A stretch of DNA of 64,000 bases from the NCBI GenBank assembly GCA_012845835.1, contig JABAKD010000002.1, positions 27,020,710 to 27,084,709 on the forward strand, in the 5' to 3' direction. Position numbers and translations under genes: made by a program. The notes under the pieces are model-generated. The model had not been told where the DNA came from. It made no database searches and saw nothing but the letters and a program-made list of their open reading frames with translations. Shown here piece by piece: positions 1 through 10,599 of the stretch; position 1 is the first letter of the stretch; each line of letters opens with the position of its first letter. This stretch comes from Undaria pinnatifida. Its lineage: Eukaryota; Sar; Phaeophyceae; Laminariales; Alariaceae.

Positions 1-2726
1 TTTTGATTTTGATCGTTTTGGTGGTTTAGTTTCGATCCGATGTTTGATCACCCCGCCCTCCCTTCGTACAAGTATTCCGGTGAATATGATGCTCGCTGTC
101 TCGTCTACGACAGCAGTATGCCGGCATGTCATGCCCGCCGTGCTATGTTGAAAAATTGGGCGATCCCAGCATCGACAGCAATTGCTGTGCATGTCAGCCC
201 GCTGCGTCCGTCCACAGCAAAGTAGTGCAATCGAGAAGGATTATAGCAACCGGTACAAAAACATATTTTTCGTTCTATACTAATTCGAGTGGTTTTGAGT
301 GTGGATTAAGTGAGTCTCTTTTTCTGGGAGGCCTTAAATACAACACACCATCCATGGAAGTTTTCTCGTGCAACACCACTGCTGTCTGATTGGTCGAGGC
401 CGGCCGGAAGGCCTTTTTGTTTTGTTTGGGCAAACATCACCGAAACACGTCGAAAACACACGGCAGGACCGCTTGACTGCCCCTGCCGGCCTGGGTCCAT
501 ATGTTAGGGTTGGGGTCGGGTTGTGTCTTCGCTGCGTGCAAGATATGCATCGACAATACCCAAAGGTTTTGCTGAAGGTTTTGGGTATCCCAGGATCGAC
601 TCACGACTGGAGCAACTCCTCTAGTCTTTGGTAGCGTGTAGTACACGCCAGGTTGATTCAGGGGCAAAAACGATACAAGCGCCCTGACGCGAACGAGAGC
701 AGGTGCTTCTACGGGAAGACGAATGTCGACAGCAGTACCATGGTAGTGATTACTTGTCGACGGAAAACGATTCGTTCAACTCTTCTTGTCAGATCTACGA
801 AGTCTCCACGACCACTTTTACTATAAGATACGATATCCAACACCTCTGGAACGGCTATTGTACCTTTCGTGCAAATCTTCACGAGGAGATATGACATTGC
901 AACGGTAGAAAATATACCAACGAACCACACTGCACGAGGTTGTTAACCTGCGACTTTTATGTTCGACCAATCACCACAAACGAACGTTCAGTCCAGCGGA
1001 GTGCGCGTGCAGCAGAAAGTAAGCATGCAGTAGAAGGCAGAAAAACATGCAGCAGTGCGTCCGTAGCAGCGCGCAGAGGTAGCGACAAGGCAGGCGCCAG
1101 GAGACCGCGACCCAAAGAGAGGTCTGACGTTCGGTTATCTCAGTCGAGCTAAACGCAGCGTTGAACTCATCATCGATCCGATGCCAGTTGTGCTTGAGCA
1201 AGGCTAGCCGAGCAGGCAATATTATACCCCATGGGCCGTGCGTGTGTGGCACATCCATCTGAGCCGTACCATTGCTGTGTGGCTACTTGTTTTTGTGGGA
1301 GCCTGCGGTCTGTAATCCACAACCTCTCCTTTGCTGCTGCGTGCGGCATCAGTTCCAAGTTGTTCGCCGTTTTGGACGGAATTAGGACCGTTTGGATTTA
1401 CGATTTTTACCTGAACGGTCCTCATCATGTTTCCGAAAATTTTCGATTTGTGTTTTTTGCTCCGAGCACACTCAGCCATGTAGACGACAGAGAACATGCA
1501 GAGAACATAAACAACGTTTACAACCGCGCCCAGGAGCACAAGCAGCAGCAGGCAACATCATGAGCGTGCGGCGTATCCATGCGTGGTGTACTACTGCTTT
1601 GTCGAGTTGCTTTATCGGAGCCTGCGATGGACTATACCATACGCCACCATCTCTCTTCTGCTGTTGCTGTGCATGTATGTAGGGTGTGTCGCGCGTCTCT
1701 CGCGCTCGACGAAAATATAAGGACCGCAATTTGGTTGAAAATATACGAACCATTAGAACAGTAATTTACATATCAAAGCGTCCTTAACACTTCCGTCCAC
1801 ATAGGCAGTTTTTTTCATCTACATTGCTCTCTCGGAGTTTCTTTTGCCCAGATCACAGACGACAAACACCAGACAAATATGAAGAGCACACGGCCCTGAC
1901 ACCTAGCAGCAGCAGCAGGCAGCACCATGTGCGCGTGGCGTACACTCGCTGTACCTCGACGGGTTGCTTTTGTCAGAGCCTGTCATAATTGCCACCCGCT
2001 CACACCGCACCGCATCTCTCTGCTGTTGCTGCTGTTTGTGTTCATCGATCAACCACTCTGGGCGGAAACATAGGGACCGATGGAGTATTAATTTAGATTC
2101 GAAACTGGCCTTACATTTCCTTTCATAGGACAACGCTGCTGCTGTTGTTGTGCAGCGAGGGCAGGTTATTCGTGGGCATTGGAGGCATGAGGCATAGCGA
2201 GTAATAGTGTTTTTATTGAAAGCATTTTAATTGGCTTTGAAATGTAGGTATCATACGTGTCGTACGATGTAACAATGATATATGTTGTGTGCTTTCTCAG
2301 CAACAGATCGGTCATGTGGGCACGTCTATAGATTCCCCAAATAAGTGCAAAAAATAATACCTGGTACAAAGTACTGAGTGCACCCAATTTCTGCGGTCAA
2401 ATGCAAAATCGTTACTATTCCAACCAGTTCGGTTTTGTATTTGAATAGACTATATATAATATCATACAACATGTCATTGAATGCGTCTGGCAGTGATAAC
2501 GTGTCCTTGCGCCACTTCCCGAGGCACTTCCCGGAGGAGAACCTTATACACCGTGCAACTCGCTCCTTCACTGCTCACTGCTGACCATTGTGCCCTTGTA
2601 CCGATAATAATATACCAACGTGCCGCTGCTACTGCTTCTGCTTCTGCTTCTGCTTCTGCTGTTGTTGCGGCTGCTGTTGCTGCTGCTGTTGCTGTTGCTG
2701 CTTCGACATGATCGTGAACGGAGAAG
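1..2726. other. Upstream region without a recognisable gene
   Basis: I see no exon here that I can assign. The stretch is rich in CTG/CAG and pyrimidine triplets. It holds diverged repeats (see the entry at 1540-2050) and many short overlapping open frames on both strands with no recognisable domain. The last 100 bases (2626-2704) are an almost pure CTT/CTG pyrimidine tract, followed by an AG at 2725-2726. That is what a 3' splice site looks like, so this region may be intron and the N-terminal exons of eEF1B may lie further upstream, outside the window. Confidence 0.4.
1540..2050. repeat. Diverged direct repeat (about 1540-1690 and 1905-2050)
   Basis: The two segments share the same order of short blocks: a CAG run, then GCAACATCATG or GCACCATG, a GCG-rich word, GGTTGCTTT or GAGTTGCTTT, CAGAGCCTG or GGAGCCTGC, CACCGCATCTCTCT or CACCATCTCTCTT, and CTGTTGCTG. 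A weaker relative appears around 1225-1340. No open frame is conserved between copies, so this is probably a decayed dispersed element rather than coding sequence. Confidence 0.4.
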
Positions 2727-2836
2727 ATGGACGACTTGTTTGATGAAGACGAGCCGGCGCCCGTAAAGGTGGAGTCGCGTGCCGACAAGATGGCAGCCGC
2801 CAAGGCTGCCAAGGACGCGAAGAAGAAGATCGACAG
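2727..2836 (+). CDS. EEF1B: eEF1B exon 1 of those seen (acidic block and Lys/Ala linker)
   Basis: Encodes [10 protein letters not shown], then a basic linker ending in KKKIDR. The donor is AG|GTGAGT, splitting an Arg codon (phase 2). If an upstream exon exists it would join at the AG at 2725-2726 in phase 0. Confidence 0.85.
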
Positions 2837-5800
2837 GTGAGTACAATCAGGGTACCTTACCACGCCTTCGAGAAAATGGTTGGCGTACACTTCGAAATTG
2901 TTCATATATAACCAGTTATTAGCATTTTATTTATTGCATCCCGTTTGTTATTCTCGCACTACCAATTGTATGCAAGGACATTATATTTAACCCTAACCCT
3001 AACTGCATCAAGCCCGATCAACCATTGCAGGTATAATACCGATCGTATAATACCGTTCAATATACGATCGTGTCCTACGCAATGTGCCACAACCATTTAC
3101 TGAGTAGGATCACGCGACAATAAACGTTGGTTATAAACCTTTCACTTCACAGGCGAAAAGGACCAACAGATAACCAAAAAGTTGACGATGTACCTTTTTG
3201 ATAACGACAAAGCGACGATATACCTTTTTTTCCCGTAGGATTCGGGGAGGCACACTGCCGACCGGTCCCTGGAATATCAAGCGTAGGGAGGGGTAGATTG
3301 GCGAAAGGGATGGGCAGGCTGAGGGCGAGCAATTGGAACGACAACGATGAGACCAACGGCGGCGATGATGGCACGCAAGCGCGAGGGGGTTGTATCTGTT
3401 TATGCTGTCTGTATGAAAATTTACAAGTACAGAACGAACTTGAACACATCAGTTGTGTGTCTGGATAGCGTGTCTGTGAGAAATAAAGAGTCCAGAGCGA
3501 ACTTGCGAAGGTATTATAGTATGTAACTGAATGAAGGGGTTTCCATATTTTTGTGATGGATAATTGGTGTAATCTGCAACGCAAACAGCGCGAACGTGCG
3601 TACTTTTGTGTAGCGGGATGGAGGGGTAAACATATTTCTTTACCAGGATAGACTAATAGTGGCAACTCATCGACCTCACTTCTCTCTTTAGGCTTGAGAT
3701 CTACGTAACTTTTGTGCAACGAGTCAATTACTTCCCCAGTTTCGTACGAAATAACGGATCGAAAGATCATCACGGTACGAAAAACGCTATAAAATTGCAA
3801 CAGCAGGACCAACTCGAACAGAGACGTGGGGTATGGCAGTTTTGCTATTCTCTTGGCACAGCATATCGTAATGTATTCCTGGGGTTCAGGGAGTTGTGCA
3901 TGTTGGCGGGCTTTCTACCACACGGGTTGTACATGCTCCTCGTTACGGTAGTGCAGCGGTGCAGTACCTGGTCGAGGACGAATCGCATTGGTCTTGTGGC
4001 GTGCACGCCGCGGCCCTTTTCTCGCGCAGCGAGTGCCCACGCATGTTCTCGCTGTGAAAGCAACGACGACGGGCTATCCCGAGTTTGCCAGGGCAGTACT
4101 CGATTGGATTACCCGTTTTGTTTTGTCGGAAAACCCGAGTTTCGGTTCGGGGTTTGCTTTCAGAATTGCCCGAATACCCGTTTGTGGCGGGTGCTGGACG
4201 GAGTACGCCTACTGTACGCGAACCACAACCGACTGTGGATTGTTACCGCGATCGCTTTGAAGACACCCGATCGATCCGCACACGACCAAGGACTCAGTCA
4301 TGGACGTACAGCGATCGTCGTTTACCATTTTGCGGTATAATATCTCTCGAGGCCCCACGTTGGGGCTAAACAGAACGTCACCCACGTTTTTATGGGAAAG
4401 CTACTCGGAATTAGTGTCCGATTTGTTTTTGCAGTAGTAAAAGGGTTCACTAACAGGTTCCGACACCGAAGAGCCGCCCCCCCCCCGCTCCCTCCCTCTC
4501 CCTTGTTTGTTTTGTGGAGTCGCCGGCCTAACCATTTCCTCTCGTCGGTTCGTCGGCTTTTATTTTGTCACCCATCTCCTCGTGCTTTCAGGTCACAAAT
4601 CGTGTTCGAAGTGAAGCCCTGGGAGGCGGAGGCGGACTTGAAGGGCTTGTTCGACAAGATCCGCCAGGTACGTATGTGTGTGTTTGTGTATCACCGCGCA
4701 TAGTACCGGTAAACCGCACGTAAGGTCATTCCCAACGAACGCAAAGACAAGATGTCAGGAATCGTGGCAAAACAAAAAACGTGACCTTTTCACGAACCGT
4801 GGACACATTTGTCAGCAGTCCTGACACTTGAATAGTTTGGAAAATATATAAAATATCATAGCGATGGTAATAAACTCATGTCGGGATTCCTGACACAAAA
4901 AACGTGATTTTTATTTTACCGTGACAATTCAGAATATCAAAATGTCGGGGATCGTGATGTTTTGTGTCTTGTTAGGAATGTTTTTCGTTGCGTTGGTCAG
5001 TTTGAACGACCGTATTGTATTCCGGAATGATCTGTTTTTTGTGCTCACGAGTGGCCTCCGTTCGTGCCATATCACGTTCTTGCTGGATGGGGACAGCACT
5101 TGTGAAATTGGACATTAAATGTTTCAGACTTTCGCGCGAAACCCCAAAAATCCATTGGTTTAACAGTACCGAAACTCGAGACGTAGGTAGCCCATTGCTG
5201 TACAGCATACCGAAATTTGCAATTTGTATGTGAAGCACGCCCTGCCTGAAATATGAATGTTGAGGCCGCGGCCCTAAATAAGAGTTTGTTAAGTGGAGTC
5301 GAATACTCTAGCTCTCATTCGTAGTGCTCTCGTCGAGGAAATCCGTGGTGTTTTTGCCTTTTTTTGTTCGTATGGTGTTTATTCTTGTTTTATCCGACCA
5401 CTCCTCGTGATTTATTACCTTTTTTCTTGTTTGCCAATCGAAACCGCTCTGCTCGCCGCCGCTCCTGTCCTGTCCTGTCCTGCCCTGCCCTGCCCTGCCC
5501 TGCCCTGCCCTGCCCTGCCCTGCCCTGCCCTGCCCTGTCCTGTCTGTTGAAGGTCGAGATCGCTGGGCTCGTATGGGGGCAGGCGTACAAGCTGGTACCC
5601 GTCGCGTTCGGTGTCAAGAAGCTTGTTCTCTCTTGCGTTGTGGAGGATGACAAGGTAAGAGCCAAGTTACCCCCCCCAAATAAAATCGTGTTTCCCCCCC
5701 CAGCGGATGCTTGCCAGAGCCAAGTGTTATTTACCTTTTTTGTTTTTTTTGTGGTCCCCCCCTCCCCCAGAAAAGAGGTTGCCAGCCATAGTAGATAGGG

Positions 5801-7794
5801 CTGTATGGGAGAAAATAACAAAAAGGCGAGCTGGAATAAAATGGGACAACGTAGTCAAGAAAATATGGAAAGGTTTAGGGGGAGACCAAGAAGAGGTACT
5901 GTCTAGAAGTTTGGCGGGTACAAAACAGAAGTAATAGAAATAATAGAAGATCGGGAACGGCAAGCGCTAAGAAATAAGGTGATCGAGGAGAAGCACTTAG
6001 AGATATACGGGGGGCTGACTGAAGATATTGGGATGAAAACGTATCTGCACGGCCCAATGGACTATTAATAGGCGAAAAAGCTGGAACTGCGATTTCGTGT
6101 AGGGCACCTGGACCTACCAGAAAGAAGAAAGAGATATACCAGTAGTCAGGAGGAGGAGGACGTGACTACAAATATGTGCCCGTGTGGCACAACAATAGAA
6201 AGTAGGACTCACATAGTAGAATGTGAAATATACTAGGAGCAACGGGATGCGTTACAAGAGGAGATGAGGAAATTAGACGTATGTGACATGGAAGAGTTTG
6301 GTAGACTTGAGAGTAGCGAGAAAACGATCGCGTTCCTAGGAGATGATGGTGGCCGCAGACGACGAAACAGCACGGGGATTGGATAAGCAAACACTTTCTA
6401 TGTAGTATATTGAAAAAGCGTAATGAGCGCCCAAATGTTGGAGGTGTCTCGATTAGGAGTAGGAACGGTGTTCCGTCTCGAAAGGGATGCGTGGTCAATG
6501 GTCCAATTTGGTCAAATTACTAAGGCAAGCAACAAATAAGTACCCCCCCCCCCGCCCCCAAAAGCGGATGTTTTATCAGGGCGAAGTTAACACATTTCAT
6601 TTTGTTTTCCCTGAGCAGCGGAAGATTTTGCCCCCTCTCCCCTGCCCCTGCGTAAGCCTTTTCTCTCGTAACATACACCAGGTACATTATCGGCCGCGAA
6701 ATATTTTTGGCGCCGTTTTTGGGCACCCTGGCCTTTTTGCGGGGTATACATTTTTTTTGCGGGTCGTTTTTGACAACCACCGAAGCCCTTGTACTCCCTC
6801 GTTGTAACTCTCTCCGGATTACTCTATCAAGTACCTGCACACCTCCTCTCCGCTCCGCCACCCTGTATTACTGCGTTTTGTTGTACGGTGCGATTGCTCG
6901 TACTCGTGTGTAACCACCTCGTAGACACCTGGGAGGGACGTAGTCTTGAGAGGGAAGTATTCTAAACATATAAATACATGTCTCGAGTTATTCTGTGGCC
7001 GTTATTCGGGTCGGCCCGGCCTTTTCGCGAGGAGTTTTTTTTAGCGGTATATTCATAGTAATGTAATCACCTTTTCAGGGCTTGGTGGGGAAAAATGTCC
7101 CAATTCAAGACACAGCTGTAGTTATGCCGGTTGTAGTGTTATTTGGGATTAGGGTTAATGACGTACCACCCACCCCCAACAAAAAACGGGACAGCACTAA
7201 GCGCCAGTGCGTTCTGTCTGACCTGCGAAATTGTACCACGGGCTCGTGCCTGCCAACACTTGCGCCCGTCAATCAACACGCCTTTTTCTTTGTACCCCCG
7301 AATGCCTGCCCGTCAATCAACACGCCTTTTTTTGTACCCCCGAATGCCCTAGTTCCTTCCAACGAACAGCTTGCGTATAACCACCGAAAATGGCCTATCT
7401 GCGAGTGTCAAGAAGGTGATGGCTGACCGCTGTATTTTCCCTCTTGATGGGCGCGACTCGCTTCCGTGGTTTCGTGTGCTATACTATACGCTCCCCCTGT
7501 TTTCGTTCCCCGGAACGCCGATTATAGTACAAGAACCCACTATGTACACTACAGCCCAAACACTGCCCTGTTTTTGCTATAACCAATATTTGGTCCTGGT
7601 TACTATGTTATTACGGTGTTTCCCGCCGTAAATTATTACCGTCTTGCATTTGCTGCCAAACTTGATTCGTTTCCTCTTTGTTCCTCGTGCACTGTATTTT
7701 GTACCAGGTGGGTGTGGAGGACATCACGGACGCCATCGAGGCGTTCGAAGACGACGTACAGTCCGTCGACATGACCACCATGAACAGGCTCTAA
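2727..7794 (+). CDS. EEF1B: Translation elongation factor 1-beta (eEF1B alpha), GEF domain, four exons, possibly 5' incomplete
   Basis: Guanine-nucleotide exchange factor that recycles eEF1A-GDP to eEF1A-GTP during cytosolic translation. Exons 2727-2836, 4592-4667, 5553-5654 and 7708-7794 join in frame to 124 codons plus TAA; introns are GT-AG. Seen in order: an acidic stretch (DDLFDEDEP), a basic Ala/Lys linker, then the exchange domain with family hallmarks [35 protein letters not shown] and the C-terminal [10 protein letters not shown]. The C-terminal domain is complete. The GST-C-like N-terminal domain usual in this family is missing, and the acidic block is normally internal. A pyrimidine tract followed by AG lies directly before the ATG. 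I therefore suspect ATG 2727 is an internal methionine and earlier exons exist upstream. The alternative is a short isoform starting here. The family call is very secure; the start is not. Confidence 0.93.
4592..4667 (+). CDS. EEF1B: eEF1B exon 2
   Basis: Acceptor TTTCAG|G completes the Arg codon. The exon encodes [20 protein letters not shown] and then DKIRQ, the first beta-strand and helix of the exchange domain. The donor is CAG|GTACGT, phase 0. The length of 76 nt keeps the frame with both neighbours. Confidence 0.92.
5465..5543 (+). repeat. CCTGC/CCTGT pentanucleotide microsatellite at a splice acceptor
   Basis: About 15 units of CCTGC, with CCTGT variants at both ends, lying immediately before the acceptor of eEF1B exon 3. 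It is pyrimidine-rich on the coding strand, so it probably doubles as the polypyrimidine tract. Length changes here could affect splicing; that last point is inference. Confidence 0.9.
5553..5654 (+). CDS. EEF1B: eEF1B exon 3
   Basis: 34 codons in phase 0-0 covering [20 protein letters not shown] through CVVEDDK, the most conserved core of the family. The acceptor AG lies only about 9 bases after a long CCTGC pentanucleotide array that serves as the pyrimidine tract. The donor is AAG|GTAAGA. Confidence 0.95.
5774..6520 (+). mobile_element. Decayed non-LTR (LINE) retroelement, C-terminal end with zinc knuckle
   Basis: Inside eEF1B intron 3, same strand. Open stretches read like the C-terminal tail of a LINE ORF2: a segment beginning near [13 protein letters not shown], then [16 protein letters not shown], then a C-x-C-x8-H-x3-C knuckle ([16 protein letters not shown]) at 6177-6224. 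In-frame stops and frame changes interrupt it, for example stops after MDY and after CEIY, so it is non-functional. No reverse transcriptase core is present; it is 5' truncated, as is usual for LINE insertions. Relatedness to the fragment at 62.7 kb is not obvious. Confidence 0.6.
7265..7350 (+). repeat. Two-copy tandem repeat of about 44 bp in eEF1B intron 3
   Basis: The unit begins CCCGTCAATCAACACGCC and contains TTTGTACCCCCGAATGCC. The copies at 7265-7308 and 7309-7350 differ mainly in the length of a T run. It has the appearance of a recent slippage duplication. Confidence 0.85.
7708..7794 (+). CDS. EEF1B: eEF1B exon 4 and stop
   Basis: 28 codons plus TAA, encoding [20 protein letters not shown] and then DMTTMNRL. 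The acceptor is CCAG|GTG, and it lies inside a GTACCAGGTG word close to the TACCAGGTA motif that is scattered through this window. Confidence 0.94.
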   Translation: MGVEDITDAIEAFEDDVQSVDMTTMNRL

Positions 7795-9840
7795 AATACT
7801 AACGTTTGGGAAGCATGTTGTCGGGGGGGGGCGGGGGGGGGCTCATGTTGACGCTGTTCGCGCGCCTGCGCACCGCTGTCGTACCGCTGGCGGCGTATTT
7901 TTTTATGTTCCTTTGTTGCGCTAGGAAATAGGGGAGTCTTGAACTGCAGTGCCGTTTGACGTTCTTTTTTTCTGCTGCGTCGAAGCGAGAGCCGAGCGAG
8001 AACGGGGAGGTAGCGAGCAGCCGAGCGACTTTTTCTCGACCCGTACAAGAGGCTGCCGGTCTGCGGGGGGGAGGGAGGTTGGGCTGTTTGTTGGCCGCTC
8101 CCAGCGATCGCGGGCGGGCCTGGTTTGAGATGCCGAACAACATGTTAAGGACGACGTTGCTTTGTTTTTTTCGCACCCGCGTCGTGCCATGACGCGTCGT
8201 TACACGCGGCTTGGGAGTCGGCGCGGAGCTCCCCAAGACATTGACTCCGGCAAACGCTACCATCTTTGCTCTGCAGGATCAATGTGATGACTGTTTTCAG
8301 GTGGCGTCGCATCAGTAGCAAGCGTACTATTGCCTGTGCTCACAGAACTCGGCCAAGTACCAGTATGTGCCTCAGCACACACACCACCCCCGAAATACTG
8401 GGTATATCCCTGTTGTCTCGCCGTACATAGTTCGAAAGATATGGGGTATGCTTCAATACCTCACAGTACGGCAACCCAACATGCTCGAAATTATGCGTAC
8501 AATTCAGCAATGCCAAACCAAAGCTTTTTCCATTAATCGAAAATTCCAACCTAGAAAAAATTGACTAATCAGAAAACTGCGGGCACGAGATGTCTTTATT
8601 AATAGTATTTGCGATCACGCTCGACGACGTCTTCACCAAAACCGCCGTCCACAGCATAGTGGGGTCGACGCTTCTGCGACTTTTGGTACCGCGCTCGTGG
8701 GCACTGGTCCCCCCCTCAACAATCTTCCGGCGCGACGAGTTGGATATGCTTGCTTTCGGTCACCCCCCATCCTTCTACGTGCAAAGTTCGTCCAACGCAA
8801 CGTATATTGGACCGCTTGGTTTTGCCCCCTCCCTCAAACTCTTCGGCCTATACGCGACTTGTTGGATCGGTTGATTTTGCCCCCCCTCCCCAACCGTAAG
8901 CGGTCATATGACTACGGTTATGCATGAAAACGAGTACCACCCTCCCCCGCCGCCCAGCCTTCATCCGACGCGACGGGTTACATCGCTCTTGCTTTCGACA
9001 AAAGCAGATACCGACTGTTGAGTGAAGAGTGGAAGTCCACTTCCAGCTTTATGGGCCGTTTCTAGAGATTTCCCTGCCCTGCGATCTTCGGCGAGCGTGC
9101 TCCTGAGCGTCCAATACTTGCACGGACTTTTTTGGTTCATGACCCGAACAGCAGGTCGGGCCAGGAGGATTAAAAAAACTCGCGGGTCAAATCGCGTAGG
9201 GTCGGATTAGGAGGTGTTCAATTTCTCACGGGTCGGGTCTGGTCATGACATTTTTGAATCGAACGGGCTGGGTCGGATCACCCTGACCCAATGCGAGCGG
9301 CGAGAAGCGGCCCGACTCGTGAAAAGCCCTGAGCCCCTACTTTCTCCCTCGCAGTGCAGGCCGCTTGCGTTATCTCTCCCTAGATTATACAGCACGCGGT
9401 ACTGTTGGGTCGCGACAACTGAACGCGTTGTTAATTAATTAACGTTTCTACCGCTCCCTCCTCCCTCGTCCGTATGACCGGTGGATTTCTGGCGAGCCGA
9501 TGTTATCCCACCACGCGCCCACGAGCGAGCACCTCGGCTTAGGTGCCTTTTGTGCCTGACCCCGTTGCCTGTGACCACGTACTCTAACGTCTACCCCGAC
9601 GGCACTCTTCCCGTTCGACAGCGACCGTGCCAAGCCTTTGGGCGCCCTACTTCCTCCCTCCACCCAACTTAGACGGCCTCGGCGCTGTTGCCGAACTATG
9701 CTTTTGGTGATTCCGCTGCGCGCTGTTCGCACGCCGACGAGGAACGGGAGCAACAGGAACTGCCTTCGTGCTGTGCCACCATCAGACACGCTCTTCTCGG
9801 CCCGTAGTTGGCTCTACGCGCTGACTTTTCGGCGGGTTTA
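7795..9840. other. Intergenic, no gene seen
   Basis: Follows the eEF1B stop. It contains short G and C homopolymers (7827-7843) and an imperfect duplication around 8810-8890 (GGTTTTGCCCCCTCCC and GATTTTGCCCCCCCTCCC). A GGGTC-rich stretch around 9140-9310 includes a TCATGACATTTTTGAA-like word that resembles the 40-bp satellite at 55.2 kb. No open frame has recognisable domains. Confidence 0.5.
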
Positions 9841-9849
9841 CCCCTCGCA

Positions 9850-10580
9850 CCAGTGACTCTTCTTCCGGACAGCCAAGAGTTTGCCGGCAAAGGTCGCCTC
9901 CATACTACCGACAACGGCATCAGCCTCCTCGTCCGTAGCCCAGCCCTGCCCCCTTCTCCCCGCTCGCACAAACCAACGGGGCGGCACAGGGCTTGTCTTG
10001 GAGACGACGAGCGTGTTCGAATTGATGTCTCTGCTCATGCGCCCTTAGATCATGCAGGCGTGCCCAACAACTGACGCCTGCCATGTTGTGCGGCACGCAC
10101 GCTCCGCATGCTCGAACGTTTCTATTGGTGGTGGGGGACGAGCATTTGCCACCCGCTGGTGGCTGCGCACACTGCCTAACATACCAAGCGTAGAAAGAAT
10201 CGCGGCTAACAGTCCGTTGGCCAATCGCTTCGATGCCCCCGCTCTCGGGGGCCCGGCATCGCGATTTGAGTCGACTACTTCGGCCGCTACCGGTCACGCC
10301 ATGGAGTAACACCCGCGTATTATTTACTATCACAGATCGTTTCAACCGTCGCTCGGACATGTTCACGGTTGCATTTACAGCCGACAGCAACTGTCAAAAT
10401 GTCCTCATCAACCATTGCATTCTCCTTCGGAGAAGCCCGCGCAATGTCCTCTCGGACAACGGCCTCTGGAGCATCTCTGCTCGAAGCTTCCGCACGTCGA
10501 CACGGCAAGATTCTTCTTGGCGCTAGTAAAATTCGTCACTACCGACAGCTCCTTTGGTTGATGCTGTGTTAGCTCTTGTT
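9850..10580 (+). mobile_element. Ty3/gypsy retrotransposon relic: integrase zinc finger and catalytic core
   Basis: Homologous pieces appear in shifting frames: GDDERVRIDVSAH around 10000-10030, RTLRMLERFYWWWG around 10098-10135 (H2C2-type integrase zinc-finger region), VDYFG near 10275, TDRFNRRSDMFTVAF near 10335-10375 and LSDNGLW near 10455-10475. The last blocks carry what look like the first two Asp residues of the D,D-35-E triad. Frameshifts and stops interrupt it. I found no flanking LTRs or primer-binding site and no convincing reverse transcriptase upstream. The family call rests on recognising integrase block order. Confidence 0.6.
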
Positions 10581-10599
10581 TCGCCACCATCTCCCCAGT

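Noticed and set aside
2990..3003. Telomere-like TAACCCTAACCCTAAC
   Set aside because: Only about two and a half units; too short to indicate a telomere or a fusion site.
3147..4340. Open frames of 221 codons (minus) and 208 codons (plus) overlapping in eEF1B intron 1
   Set aside because: They overlap on opposite strands, lack recognisable domains and lie inside an intron whose flanking exons are secure.
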